This document shows, one piece after another, positions 18,544-28,316 of a stretch of 64,000 nucleotides of DNA (the first letter of the stretch is position 1; each line of letters begins with the position of its first letter). Position numbers and translations under genes: made by a program. Origin of the DNA: QHXW01 sp035297145 (lineage in GTDB: Bacteria > Acidobacteriota > Terriglobia > Bryobacterales > Bryobacteraceae); contig DATGZN010000036.1 of the NCBI GenBank assembly GCA_035297145.1, forward strand, positions 1-64,000. The letters run 5' to 3'. The notes beneath the pieces were generated by a model, which was not told the origin of the DNA, ran no database searches, and was given only the letters and a program-made list of their open reading frames with translations.

Positions 18544-18876
18544 CTGACGAACGATGGTGATAAAGCCTTGTTGATCCAGGTATCCAGTAGCGCGCGAGAC
18601 GACCGAATGGATTGTTTCCGAGTCAGCCGCGACTCGGAAGGAGCCTGTGGACCAGCCGCGCATGCGACTCATAGCAACATAGTGGCCGCCGGTACAGGTT
18701 TCCGGACGGCCACGCACGTGCATGGCTAAGGTTCGGAGAGTAGTGAACATATGATCCAAGCGAGAAAAATGTTTCGCGCCGTACTTGCGCTGGTGTTCTA
18801 TTCCTCATGCGCAATTGGCGCATACGGCCGATCTTCTTCTTCGCTACGTTCGTTGACGGGACAAACGGGAGAGTCC
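18544..18876 (+). other. Intergenic region with a possible promoter and alternative upstream start
   Basis: 18706-18722 (ACGGCCACGCACGTGCA) has a GG-N10-GC spacing and may be a weak sigma-54-like site. An ATG at 18751 is in frame with the GlsB/YeaQ-type gene and would add 42 residues that look like a signal peptide (MFRAVLALVFYSSCAIG). I see no other gene here. Confidence 0.35.
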
Positions 18877-19134
18877 ATGTCATTTTTGGCTTGGATAATT
18901 CTCGGCCTGGTTGCAGGGTTCATTGGCAGCAAGATTGTAAATAGGAGAGGTGAGGGCATTCTGCTCGACATCCTGTTGGGAGTTGTCGGCGCTTTTGCTG
19001 GTGGCTGGCTGTTCCGTATATTCGGTGCCCCCGGCGTAAGCGGATTGAACCTCTACAGTATCTTCGTAGCAGTTATGGGCTCAGCGGTTTTGCTGATTCT
19101 CTATCATGCCCTCAGAGGGAAAAGAGCTTGGTAG
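18877..19134 (+). CDS. GlsB/YeaQ/YmgE (transglycosylase-associated) family membrane protein
   Basis: 85 aa with three hydrophobic segments: LAWIILGLVAGFIGSKIVN, ILLDILLGVVGAFAGGWLF and YSIFVAVMGSAVLLILYH. The Gly-zipper-like helices and R-R-G-E-G link match PF04226. These are small stress-associated inner-membrane proteins of unclear function. ATG 18877 follows GGGAGAG and matches the family start; an upstream ATG at 18751 is possible. Confidence 0.85.
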   Translation: MSFLAWIILGLVAGFIGSKIVNRRGEGILLDILLGVVGAFAGGWLFRIFGAPGVSGLNLYSIFVAVMGSAVLLILYHALRGKRAW

Positions 19135-19189
19135 TGTATCTGCCGCAGGATTGGTTCGCAGTTTGATACGAAGATAGGGAGAGGGTGTT

Positions 19190-19483
19190 ATGGCTCTTAA
19201 GGGATTAATCGGATTGATTTTTGCAGGCGCGCTGGCGTTCAGCGCAACTGCGGCTGAGATTGTGGTTGCCATCGCGCCACCGCATGCTCTAGTCGAAAGG
19301 CGGTCGCCCCGGCCCAGCCGCGACCATGTGTGGGTTTCCGGCTACCATCGTTGGGATGGCAACGCTTACGTCTGGACTTCGGGACGGTGGGAACAGCCTC
19401 CTCGGCGGCATGCCCACTGGGTGGCGCATCGATGGAGGCACCATAGGGATGGTTGGGTTCTAGTGGAGGGGCACTGGCGCTAA
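19190..19483 (+). CDS. WXXGXW/YXWGXW repeat exported protein
   Basis: 97 aa. A signal peptide (about 1-21, ending SATAA) is followed by short tryptophan repeats: HVWVSGYHRWDGNAYVWTSG, then RWEQPP, HWVAHRW and GWVLVEGHW. This spacing is the WXXGXW motif family. Such proteins are exported and common in soil acidobacteria and proteobacteria. No enzymatic residues are seen. AGGGAGAGG precedes ATG. A hairpin terminator follows. Confidence 0.8.
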   Translation: MALKGLIGLIFAGALAFSATAAEIVVAIAPPHALVERRSPRPSRDHVWVSGYHRWDGNAYVWTSGRWEQPPRRHAHWVAHRWRHHRDGWVLVEGHWR

Positions 19484-19503
19484 GTTTGCTTCACCAGCAA
19501 ACT

Positions 19504-19541
19504 CCACATGCCAGTAGACGGCTCTACCGGCATGTGGTTTT
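19504..19541 (+). terminator. Rho-independent terminator after the WXXGXW gene
   Basis: CCACATGCC (19504-19512) pairs with GGCATGTGG (19529-19537), continued inside by GTAG/CTAC across one unpaired base each side, and is followed by TTTT (19538-19541). Confidence 0.75.
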
Positions 19542-19568
19542 CAAATCGACCGGGTTCTTCGGCAGCCG

Positions 19569-20414
19569 ATGCTTATGCTGCCGGCCCAACGGGACGGTCA
19601 GGTGAGCGCAGATCCGCGCCATGAGACGCGTGTGCGGCCTTGGACTCGCCACTGCGTTCGATTTGTATTGTCGACGATGTTGCTTTGCCAGGCGCACGGC
19701 TATGCGCAATTAGGACCGCAGCCGCCATGCGGAACGGAACCCGTTCCACCCTATCCCGGTCTGGATGATTCGGCCATCGTGAAGTTATGGAGCAGGTCTG
19801 ATCTCGGCCGCGACTGGAGACCGCCCGCCTGCACTGGTTGGCCTGCCGTGGGCTTCACAACGTTGGTAACCATAGTCGCGCGATTTCGACATACCTCGGA
19901 GGCTGACGGTTTGCTTCGCCACATCGGGGCAATTTCAGAACTCGCGGGCATGCGCTACTGGTCGACCACCCACAAGCAGTGGCAAGCGTTAATCGTGGAA
20001 GCCTACGCCTTGACCGGCCTGGAGCCTAGTCAACGCCGCGAAGACTTCACGCCCAATGAGATGAAGCAAGGCAAGGTACTCTATTTTGAACAGGCCGATA
20101 ACCTTTCTGGCAAAGGCATCTACCGAATGCACATTGCTGAGGCCTCGGTGGACCGAGTCGTCTTCGATGTCGAGAACGTCAGCACGCTGCGCTATCTCTT
20201 TATACCTCTGCTTCACCCGGATGAGATGCAGTCGATCTACTTTCTGGATCGGGAATCGGAAAACGTCTGGCGCTACTACAGCATCGTGCGCACAGGACAG
20301 AACGCGAACCGGCTGATCACGGGAAATGAGTCTTCCGCCATCAACCGGGCCGTTGCATTCTATCGCTCCCTGGTCGGAATTCCCACCGACCAGGAGCCTC
20401 CGGGGGCGCGATGA
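19569..20414 (+). CDS. Exported hypothetical protein, DUF6675-like
   Basis: 281 aa as drawn; an internal start near the hydrophobic FVLSTMLLCQAHGYAQ (about residues 32-47) is equally likely and would give a normal signal peptide. The mature part has SDLGRDWRPPACTGW, IGAISELAGMRYWSTTHKQW and ends VAFYRSLVGIPTDQEPPGAR. I recall these as typical of the DUF6675 family found in acidobacteria. Function unknown. No neighbour suggests a pathway. Confidence 0.65.
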   Translation: MLMLPAQRDGQVSADPRHETRVRPWTRHCVRFVLSTMLLCQAHGYAQLGPQPPCGTEPVPPYPGLDDSAIVKLWSRSDLGRDWRPPACTGWPAVGFTTLVTIVARFRHTSEADGLLRHIGAISELAGMRYWSTTHKQWQALIVEAYALTGLEPSQRREDFTPNEMKQGKVLYFEQADNLSGKGIYRMHIAEASVDRVVFDVENVSTLRYLFIPLLHPDEMQSIYFLDRESENVWRYYSIVRTGQNANRLITGNESSAINRAVAFYRSLVGIPTDQEPPGAR

Positions 20415-20495
20415 AGGCAATGGTTTGATACTCTCGCAAGCTTCACTGACAGACACGCCGATCCTAAGCCGCTTGATGAGTCGCGAGTTGTTCTT

Positions 20496-21167
20496 GTGGC
20501 TGAAATGATGAGCCACCCTAAGTTCTCGGCCCGCTCAGCGCGGCTCTCTCTCTGGTCGGGCGGCGCAGCGCTCGCATTGCTGATATTCGTGCGTATTACA
20601 CGGGAGTTGATCGAAGGAGACGTCGGTGCCATGGACAGCGCGATCCTGCTTGCTGTGGCAAAAAAGCGGACCCCGTGGCTTACGATCGCGGCCGCAGATG
20701 TGACCGCGCTGGGATCGATCACCCTGGTGGTATTGTTCTCCGCCTTCACGCTCTTGGTGTTGCTTGTGTTGCGCGACCGGCTGGGCGCCCTTCAGCTGCT
20801 TGCGGCTTCGGCGGGAGCAGGAATATTGACGCTCGTGACCAAGAACATCATCGAACGAATTCGTCCAGGGGAGGCCCAGCACCTCATCGTAATGTCGGGC
20901 TTCTCATATCCGAGCGGACATTCGGTTTCGGCCTCCGCGCTCTACTTGACGATCGCGATCGTCGTAGGCCGCCATGTACACCGCTCGGGCGCAAGAGCCG
21001 CAATTTTTCTGGCCGTATCGGCGGTAATTGTCATGGTTGGTGCTTCGCGCGTGTACCTTGGCGTTCATTATCTGACTGACGTCGTGAGCGGCGTCTCGCT
21101 CGGAACGGCGTGGGCGCTGCTCCTCGCAGGATTCTTCACACTCGGGTCTCGTGCTGAGCGCCTGTAG
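20496..21167 (+). CDS. PAP2 family phosphatase
   Basis: 223 aa with about six membrane helices. The three acid-phosphatase motifs are visible: KNIIERIRP (K-x6-RP), PSGH near residue 143, and SRVYLGVHYLTDV (SR-x5-H-x3-D). Members remove phosphate from lipid phosphates such as undecaprenyl pyrophosphate, phosphatidate or phosphatidylglycerol phosphate at the outer face of the inner membrane. Which substrate is used here cannot be read from sequence. The start is uncertain: GTG 20496, ATG 20505 or ATG 20508. Confidence 0.88.
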   Translation: MAEMMSHPKFSARSARLSLWSGGAALALLIFVRITRELIEGDVGAMDSAILLAVAKKRTPWLTIAAADVTALGSITLVVLFSAFTLLVLLVLRDRLGALQLLAASAGAGILTLVTKNIIERIRPGEAQHLIVMSGFSYPSGHSVSASALYLTIAIVVGRHVHRSGARAAIFLAVSAVIVMVGASRVYLGVHYLTDVVSGVSLGTAWALLLAGFFTLGSRAERL

Positions 21168-21187
21168 AGCGATCTCCTCAAGGACTT

Positions 21188-22543
21188 TCATCGAGGGACC
21201 AGCGCTTGAGATGTAGTCTGGCCCGTCACGGCCTGGCTTTCCGGAAGTGCTTTCAGTCGATCGAGCTGATCGAGCAGCTTCGCCGATTCTGCTTTTTCCT
21301 TCTTGGTGGACTTCGCGGAGATTGGTGGCTTTAAGTCCTGATAGTACGCCAGGATATTCTGGCGAAGCTCCGGCGGCATCTCGGCGAACTGATGGTCCGC
21401 CAGCTTTCCCAGCAGCTTCGCGTAGGCTTCGTCGGTACCTTTGTACTTGCTGGCTATGTCTGGTGTGCCGACATCGAAATTCTCATTCGGCGGCTCCGGC
21501 CCGCCGGCGTCCACGTTCGCGAGCATCACCTTGTAGCGGTCGACGCTCGCGTTGAAGCTCGCCATGAACATCTTTTCCACTTCCGGAGTCGGCGTGCGGA
21601 TCTTGAGCGCCCGGAACGGACCCGACGTCGGAATGATTTGGAACAGAAAGGTCAGCAACTTCGTGCCAAAGCCCGGCTTGTGGTACTCCGTTCCCCACTC
21701 CTTTTCGTAACTCGACCGCGAGAGATTGTAGAGAAACTTCTTGCGTGTGATGCCGGGAATCTCTTTCTGAAGCTGGTCCTTCTTGAGGCTCCACGCCACC
21801 CGCGTCATGCCCGGAATGATGGCGCTAACGGTGTGCCGATAGGAGCCGAGTGCCAGGGTCACATTCCCGAACACGTCGTTCATTTCGATGCCATACGTAT
21901 CCCGGAACGCGCGCTCCAGCACCGCACGCGACACTTGAAAACCAATGAAGCTCCGGTACCGGTCCGGCGCGTATCGCCCCGAAGCGACCTGAAGTACGTC
22001 GAAGCCGAACTCTGTCCTGATGTGCGCCACCGGATTATCCCAATAAGCCACGGAACTCCCGAATTTCCGCCGCAGCTCGGGATACAAAATCGGGACCGCA
22101 CGATTAGTGGCGATGCGGTGCCCCTCGGTATCCGCGGCATAGTGCTCCAGCGCCCCGAGCGCGAACGCATATTCGTTCAGGTCCTGCGATTCGCGGATCA
22201 GCGCCGTGATGAAATCGCCACTTCGGACGTAATGCGTGAGATCACTGAAAAAGCGGCTGCTGAACGGATAATATCCCATGTCCTGAATGATGCAGCCCCC
22301 ATACGCGTAAGCGTGCGCCTGCTCCAACTCCTCCGGCGTCGCTCCAGGGAACCGTTTCAGCAGCAGCTTCTTCAGGGATGTATCCCAAACCGAGTCGATG
22401 ATGGCTTCGTGAGTGAGAACTGTGTAGCCATTCAAGAGCGAGGTCGAAACAAGAATCGCAAGAACCAAACGCCCGATGGCGGGGATCCTGGGCCTTTTTG
22501 TCTTCAGCCAATCGCGGGTGGAGTTTATGCAGTGTATGTTCAT
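21188..22543 (-). CDS. Zinc-dependent phospholipase C-like protein
   Basis: About 451 aa. A hydrophobic N-terminal segment (IPAIGRLVLAILVSTSLLNG) is followed by YTVLTHEAIIDSVWD, then ALGALEHYAADTEGH: the H-x-A-x2-D and H-x3-D pattern of the zinc-dependent phospholipase C (PF00882) family. It would be an exported hydrolase; substrate unknown. I start at ATG 22543; the frame extends further upstream to 22702, but that part is Arg-rich and unlike a signal peptide. Confidence 0.7.
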   Translation of the reverse strand: MNIHCINSTRDWLKTKRPRIPAIGRLVLAILVSTSLLNGYTVLTHEAIIDSVWDTSLKKLLLKRFPGATPEELEQAHAYAYGGCIIQDMGYYPFSSRFFSDLTHYVRSGDFITALIRESQDLNEYAFALGALEHYAADTEGHRIATNRAVPILYPELRRKFGSSVAYWDNPVAHIRTEFGFDVLQVASGRYAPDRYRSFIGFQVSRAVLERAFRDTYGIEMNDVFGNVTLALGSYRHTVSAIIPGMTRVAWSLKKDQLQKEIPGITRKKFLYNLSRSSYEKEWGTEYHKPGFGTKLLTFLFQIIPTSGPFRALKIRTPTPEVEKMFMASFNASVDRYKVMLANVDAGGPEPPNENFDVGTPDIASKYKGTDEAYAKLLGKLADHQFAEMPPELRQNILAYYQDLKPPISAKSTKKEKAESAKLLDQLDRLKALPESQAVTGQTTSQALVPR

Positions 22544-22733
22544 GTAGCTTACGTGGCCACTTGGCCCAGTGAGGCTGAATATCCGCTTCTCAGCAGGCTG
22601 TGCGTCTGTTGACCGGCTCCGCAAGGCAGTGCAGACATCGTTGTGGGAATACGTCCTGCCCCGTCGCCCAGCTGACGAAGCGCGTCGCCCCGGCCTTCCC
22701 AAACTTCAGCCGGTCTGTCCATCGAAAAGACTC

Positions 22734-22847
22734 CTATTGCGATTTGGAGTTCGCCGCAGCGTCCGCGAGCCGAGCGTCCCTTATCGCAGCTACAGCAACG
22801 GCGATTAAGATGATCAGAAGCACGATGCCAAACATCACGATGACCAT
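22734..22847 (-). CDS. 37-residue single-helix membrane protein (candidate)
   Basis: A 38-codon frame encoding MVIVMFGIVLLIILIAVAVA followed by a short charged tail ending NSKSQ. AAGAGG lies about seven bases before the ATG. It sits 53 bp downstream of groEL on the same strand, so it may be the last gene of that transcript. Coding status rests on the Shine-Dalgarno and the clean transmembrane helix. The rest of 22544-22900 shows nothing. Confidence 0.45.
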   Translation of the reverse strand: MVIVMFGIVLLIILIAVAVAAIRDARLADAAANSKSQ

Positions 22848-22900
22848 ACAGCGCCTCTTGTACGCAACCTTTCGGAGCTTCTTTGATGGACGGGCCGCCG

Positions 22901-24496
<1,596 letters not shown>

Positions 24497-24524
24497 CGGA
24501 TGTTCTCCCGTTGTTCGATTTGAA

Positions 24525-24842
24525 TTAGCTGGCTTTTTTAGCCGCTTTGACGGCCGGATCCAAAACACCGAGGATGTCATCCTCGCGCATGATCAGGTAC
24601 TCGGTGTTATCTACTTTGGTGTCGCTACCAGAGTACTTCGCAAATAGGATGCGATCGCCGACTTTAACATCGAGGGCGACCATCTTGCCATCCTCGAGCC
24701 GCTTGCCATGCCCGACGGCAATGACTTCGCCCTCTTGCGGCTTCTCCTTGGCAGAATCCGGAATGATGATGCCACTGCGCGTAGTTTCCTGTTCCTCGAT
24801 CCGCTTCACTACGATGCGGTCGTATAAAGGTCGAATGTTCAT
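24525..24842 (-). CDS. groES: Co-chaperonin GroES
   Basis: 105 aa, Cpn10 family. NIRPLYDRIVVKRIEEQE is the first strand region, TRSGIIIPDSAKEKPQEG contains the mobile loop, and ILFAKYSGSDTKVDNTEYLI is the C-terminal barrel part. The tail DPAVKAAKKAS is slightly longer than usual. ATG 24842 is preceded by GGAGGG. No CIRCE palindrome (TTAGCACTC-N9-GAGTGCTAA) is present in the 80 bases upstream. Confidence 0.95.
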   Translation of the reverse strand: MNIRPLYDRIVVKRIEEQETTRSGIIIPDSAKEKPQEGEVIAVGHGKRLEDGKMVALDVKVGDRILFAKYSGSDTKVDNTEYLIMREDDILGVLDPAVKAAKKAS

Positions 24843-24919
24843 GATGCTGTTACCCTCCATTTAAGATTCCGTGTTTCAAAATTGGGCCGAACCGGATCGG
24901 AGCATTCTTTTGGTCGCGG

Positions 24920-25129
24920 TTAGTTCTTAGAACCTCGAATCGCAGTGGAGTGGGCGAGCCATACCACTGGGTGGCTGCGGATACTGCCGTTGCGCTCGGT
25001 AATGTCGGCCCAGTTCGCATCCTCCCTTAGCCGAAGAAAAACACCGGGAGTGCCCTGGTATGTACCCTCAGCCAGCACGACCTCGTCCCCTTCGCGGAAT
25101 GCAGCACTAAGCGCTCCATTGGTAATCAT
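24920..25129 (-). CDS. Small conserved protein with KOW-like strand (paralogue at 49228)
   Basis: 69 aa. REGDEVVLAEGTYQGTPGVFL has a KOW-like turn (G-D-x-V, then G-x-x-G), then RLREDANWADITERNGSIRSHPVVWL. A paralogue at 49228-49410 shares GDEV-LA-G-Y-GT---FL-LR---WA-I. A GAAGGAGAT Shine-Dalgarno supports ATG 25129. Function unknown; a small RNA- or ribosome-associated beta-barrel is a guess from the KOW-like turn. 44 bp after the preceding gene, so perhaps the same operon. Confidence 0.6.
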   Translation of the reverse strand: MITNGALSAAFREGDEVVLAEGTYQGTPGVFLRLREDANWADITERNGSIRSHPVVWLAHSTAIRGSKN

Positions 25130-25173
25130 GTTCCTGATCTCCTTCGTTCGGCATTTCCGCCATGGCCCCTGGG

Positions 25174-25869
25174 CTATGGCCGAAAATTCGGCGTGTTCAG
25201 AAGCCTGGCTTTTTCAAGTCTGGCTCGCTCTACTTCTTTCTCGCTCACTATGCGTGCCGCATTCCTTTGCGGAGCTTCTTGGTCATCGAGCCGCGCCGCT
25301 TCCGTGATGGCGGCTACGGCCGGCGCTTCCAGCCTTTTTAGGACCCCAACTAGCCTGAAGCTTGGGCCATACGATGCACGAATCAGGTCGAAGCAATACT
25401 GCGGATCCTGCCATCGTGCGAGAACTTCTTGTTGATTCCCGGCGGGGCTCTGTGCGGCCGCGGCCGTCGCAACAGGCTTTTCACCCGTTCCATAGGCCGC
25501 CGAGATGGCTTTAACGAAGTCTTCAACCGTCATTCCCTCGGTTTCGTACGGATCGTAGTCGATTGCGATTCGAAACAGTTCGCCGTCATAGAAGCTGAAG
25601 ACTACTTCTTGCACCGATTCCGTTTGCGAAAATGGGCCGAGAGGCCGGGGGGACCACGCCAGCTCTTGGATGAGGGCCGGGCGGCTATGGATAACTTTCG
25701 CTTTAGTTGGGCTCACCCCTACCTGCTTGGCGACGGTCGGCAGGTCCGTTCCGAGTTGAACGTCCCGGTACTTGGAGAGATCTCCTGCCAATGTAACTGC
25801 CGGCATCGCACCGAACACAAGGAACGATATGAGTGCTGATCTCGCCGGGTGTTTTCGAAACTTAGTCAT
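25174..25869 (-). CDS. Exported hypothetical protein
   Basis: 231 aa. The N-terminus has a signal peptide (HPARSALISFLVFGAMPAVTLAG). The mature part includes SKYRDVQLGTDLPTVAKQVG, reminiscent of proteins that start from a 'YRG/YRDFQLG' strand followed by small SmpA-like folds, and ends in an Arg/Glu-rich helix (IVSEKEVERARLEKARLL). ATG 25869 overlaps the stop of the upstream DUF6804 gene (ATGA), so the two are translationally coupled. No catalytic motif is visible. Confidence 0.7.
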   Translation of the reverse strand: MTKFRKHPARSALISFLVFGAMPAVTLAGDLSKYRDVQLGTDLPTVAKQVGVSPTKAKVIHSRPALIQELAWSPRPLGPFSQTESVQEVVFSFYDGELFRIAIDYDPYETEGMTVEDFVKAISAAYGTGEKPVATAAAAQSPAGNQQEVLARWQDPQYCFDLIRASYGPSFRLVGVLKRLEAPAVAAITEAARLDDQEAPQRNAARIVSEKEVERARLEKARLLNTPNFRP

Positions 25870-26306
25870 TGTGCCAGCCTCACATTGCGCCAAGTGAGTG
25901 ACGCGACGAATGGGACCGCGCTCATTACCACCAGAGCGCGCTGCCAATCGGCAGAAAAGCTGAAGACGGGCGCCACCGGGTTGTACAGCAGTACAAGCGC
26001 TCCGAACACGGACGCAACGGCGTAGCGCCGCGCCTGGAAGGCTTGGACCATCACGACGATTGCACCCGCCGCCACAATGAATCTGACCACGACCTCGTAC
26101 GGCGTAAGTTGGGACCACAAGACCGCCGCAGCCAGCAACGCCGCTATCGAGACCCACTTCACGACGTTCATTCGCGTGGCGCTGCCCCGCTTGTCGTGCG
26201 CCCGACCCTTCGCGCCCCATGCTTGCCACGCCGCTTCGTCGAGCGGCTTCGACATTGGTGGTTCCCATACTCGTGTTGATACCGATAAACCAAGTGAAGT
26301 AGACAT
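25866..26306 (-). CDS. DUF6804-like small membrane protein
   Basis: 146 aa. A polar N-terminus (WQAWGAKGRAHDKRG) leads into about four hydrophobic helices (VVKWVSIAALLAAAVLWSQ, VVRFIVAAGAIVVMVQAFQ, VASVFGALVLLYNPVAPVF, RALVVMSAVPFVASL). The ALVLLYNPVAPVF segment matches LLLNPVVPVF in the gene at 46069, so they are paralogues. GAAAGAGAG precedes ATG. Function unknown. Confidence 0.72.
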   Translation of the reverse strand: MSTSLGLSVSTRVWEPPMSKPLDEAAWQAWGAKGRAHDKRGSATRMNVVKWVSIAALLAAAVLWSQLTPYEVVVRFIVAAGAIVVMVQAFQARRYAVASVFGALVLLYNPVAPVFSFSADWQRALVVMSAVPFVASLTWRNVRLAQ

Positions 26307-26380
26307 GTCTTTATCTCTCTTTCACCCTATTCGGGTCTGCCGTCGCTCGACCGTCAGGAGATCCTATAGGGGGTCCGCTC

Positions 26381-27160
26381 CTAGACACCCGCTGCTCCGA
26401 TCTTCTTCGATCCGTTCAGCACCTGCGTGATGGACGTGATCAGATCGATCGGCAGCGGAAAGACAATGGTCGTGTTGTGCTCGGCTCCGATCTCTACCAA
26501 AGTTTGCAAATACCGCAACTGGATCGCGGCCGGCTGCTCCTGGATGACGGCCGCGGCCATCGCCAGTTTCTCCGCGGCCAGGTATTCACCCTCTGCATGG
26601 ATGACCTTAGCGCGGCGCTCGCGTTCGGCTTCGGCCTGCCGGGCGATGGCGCGGATCATCTGTTCGGCCAACTCCACCTGCTTCACCTCTACAAGGGTGA
26701 CCTTCATGCCCCAAGACGCCGTGTGCTGGTCCAGGATCGACTGCAAGCGCAGATTCAGTTTGCCTCGCTGGCTCAGCAGTTCATCAAGTTCGGCTTCGCC
26801 CAAAACGCTCCGCAGTGTGGTCTGAGCCAGTTGCGAAGTTGCGTACAGGTAATTGGAAACCTCGATCACTGCCAAGCGCGGATCAACCACGCGGAAAAAG
26901 ATCACCGCGTTGACCTTTACAGTCACGTTATCGCGCGTCACAACATCCTGACCGGGCACTTCCAGCGCCTCGATGCGCAGCGACATCCGGACCATGCGAT
27001 CGATCGGCGCAAAGACCAGCACGATGCCCGGTCCTTTAGCCGTCGCCAGGACGCGGCCTAGCCGAAACACTACGCCCCGTTCGTATTCCCTGAGGATTTT
27101 GATCGAAGCCAATAAGTAGAGGGCGACAACAGCCAGTACGATGATCCAACCACTGATCAT
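26381..27160 (-). CDS. Slipin family (SPFH/Band 7) membrane protein
   Basis: 259 aa. N-terminal helix (WIIVLAVVALYLLASI), then the SPFH domain with REYERGVVFRLGRV, GPGIVLVFAPIDR, TRDNVTVKVNAVIFFRV and a coiled coil of QAEAERERRAKVIHAEGE. These are stomatin-like scaffolds that organise membrane microdomains. A NfeD partner, often encoded beside slipins, is not present. The gene starts 51 bp from a possible sigma-54 site (27212-27229). Confidence 0.93.
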   Translation of the reverse strand: MISGWIIVLAVVALYLLASIKILREYERGVVFRLGRVLATAKGPGIVLVFAPIDRMVRMSLRIEALEVPGQDVVTRDNVTVKVNAVIFFRVVDPRLAVIEVSNYLYATSQLAQTTLRSVLGEAELDELLSQRGKLNLRLQSILDQHTASWGMKVTLVEVKQVELAEQMIRAIARQAEAERERRAKVIHAEGEYLAAEKLAMAAAVIQEQPAAIQLRYLQTLVEIGAEHNTTIVFPLPIDLITSITQVLNGSKKIGAAGV

Positions 27161-27211
27161 GTTATGCCTCCATACCGCTTCTGCTCAGGACCGGTCGTGA
27201 CTTATCTGTAG

Positions 27212-27229
27212 TGCACGGCTGGGACCATC
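27212..27229 (-). promoter_or_regulatory. Possible sigma-54 promoter of the slipin gene
   Basis: On the minus strand ATGGTCCCAGCCGTGCAC has GG and GC separated by ten bases, with TGCA at the -12. It lies about 52 bp upstream of the slipin ATG. Moderate match only. Confidence 0.28.
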
Positions 27230-27447
27230 TTCGGCCGTCCGGCCAGTCGCACCTCCCACCCGTGCAGGCGTAGGCCTTGTGGGAGGCTTCGGCAAATGTG
27301 CAAGGCTATTTACCGCTCGCGGAAGAGCGAGGGGGCCACAGCAGATGCAAGTTTTGTTACGGAGAGTGCAGTTTTTGCATTTCGGCATCCCGCCAGACTA
27401 CAAGTCAGCCGCTAGTCGGGATTTCGTGGTACTCGGGTGAACCCGTT

Positions 27448-28110
27448 TCAGTCGTGCAAGACGATGTTCAGCAGCGAGCTGTGAACATGCAGTCCGTGAA
27501 GTCCGCCGTTATACGCAATGAAACCCAGTTTCCGAAACTTGTTCATGAAGAAGCTGACCCTGGAGCGAGTCGTGCCAATCATCTCCGCCAGCGTCTCCTG
27601 GCTGATCCTGGCGATAACTGGCTCCGGTTTGCCTTCTTTCCCGAAATTAGCCAGCAGCAGCAATACGCGCGCCAGCCTCTTCTCACTGGAATTGAAAAGC
27701 TGATCTACCAAATCCTCCTCGATCCGGATATTACGCGAGAGCAGATAGGAGACGAACAGCTCGGAAAACGCCGGTGCCTCGTGAAGCAAATGGACCATGC
27801 TCGATTTCTGCAGCCGCACGATTGAGCAATCTGTCATTGCAGTGGCCGTTCCCAGGTATAACGGCCGGCCCGCCAGGCAACCCTCGCCAAGGAAATCACC
27901 GATACCCAATATAGCGATGACCGCTTCTTTGCCGTTGTCAGAGACGACCGTGAGCTTTACCTTACCTTTTTGAATGTAGAAGATGGCGTCCGCCGGGTCG
28001 CCCTGCACGAAGACCGCCCCGTTTGTCCGATATTCCAAAATAGCCCTTCCGGCGCCAACCTTGGTTAGAAAAAGCTTGGGATCGAATGGACGTTTTTCTT
28101 TTGGTGTCAT
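27448..28110 (-). CDS. Crp/Fnr family transcriptional regulator
   Basis: 220 aa. A cyclic-nucleotide-binding-like beta roll spans about residues 25-140 (VFVQGDPADAIFYIQKGKVK, FLGEGCLAG), followed by a dimer helix and a winged HTH at about 165-210 (SQETLAEMIGTTRSRVSFF). The recognition helix T-T-R-S-R-V-S fits this family. No Cys cluster for an FeS centre, so probably not an Fnr oxygen sensor. A site like those before two other genes here lies 38 bp upstream of its ATG, suggesting self-control. The 287 bp between it and the slipin gene hold no gene I trust. Confidence 0.92.
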   Translation of the reverse strand: MTPKEKRPFDPKLFLTKVGAGRAILEYRTNGAVFVQGDPADAIFYIQKGKVKLTVVSDNGKEAVIAILGIGDFLGEGCLAGRPLYLGTATAMTDCSIVRLQKSSMVHLLHEAPAFSELFVSYLLSRNIRIEEDLVDQLFNSSEKRLARVLLLLANFGKEGKPEPVIARISQETLAEMIGTTRSRVSFFMNKFRKLGFIAYNGGLHGLHVHSSLLNIVLHD

Positions 28111-28147
28111 AAGACAGCCTCTGACGAAAGCACGTCGGTCGCCATCC

Positions 28148-28163
28148 GACTCAACATTGCTCG
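28148..28163 (-). promoter_or_regulatory. Degenerate TG-N2-CAATATTG-N2-CA dyad before the Crp/Fnr gene
   Basis: GACTCAACATTGCTCG matches 11 of 16 positions of TGTTCAATATTGCTCA, the dyad at 32606 and 33185. It lies 38 bp upstream of the regulator's start, where an autoregulatory operator is often found. Confidence 0.35.
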
Positions 28164-28223
28164 GGCTTGACGACGAACTTCAGCGACTGTAAGTTTCGGT
28201 TTCCCGGAGCGTCCGCATGTAGA

Positions 28224-28239
28224 TGGCGCAAAACGTGCC
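28224..28239 (+). promoter_or_regulatory. Possible sigma-54 promoter of the DUF3309 gene
   Basis: TGGCGCAAAACGTGCC has GG (28225-28226), ten bases, then GC (28237-28238), with TGGC-C and GTGC cores. It lies 78 bp upstream of ATG 28317. Confidence 0.35.
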
Positions 28240-28273
28240 GTACGAGTTTTGTGGCAATTCACTTCGATACCTT

Positions 28274-28303
28274 TGTGGAAGAGCCCCTTGTGGAAGAGCC
28301 CCT
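28274..28303 (+). repeat. Two perfect tandem copies of a 15-bp unit in the leader
   Basis: TGTGGAAGAGCCCCT occurs twice back to back (28274-28288, 28289-28303) immediately before the Shine-Dalgarno AAGGAGA of the DUF3309 gene. Confidence 0.8.
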
Positions 28304-28316
28304 AAGGAGATGAAAC

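Noticed and set aside
17497..18759. Minus-strand 420-codon frame with many LLLLRLLL repeats, like a membrane protein
   Set aside because: It is the reverse of the CAG/CAA-rich Gln repeat; the plus-strand frame has a Shine-Dalgarno, signal peptide and conserved C-terminal domain.
21392..22612. Plus-strand 406-codon frame opposite the phospholipase-like gene
   Set aside because: No start signal and Arg-rich composition; the opposite strand carries the zinc-ligand pattern.
24843..24919. CIRCE element upstream of groES
   Set aside because: No TTAGCACTC-N9-GAGTGCTAA or near match is present.
27185..27388. Minus-strand 67-codon Cys-containing frame
   Set aside because: No Shine-Dalgarno and composition like intergenic DNA; the C-x2-C arrangement is short and unpaired.
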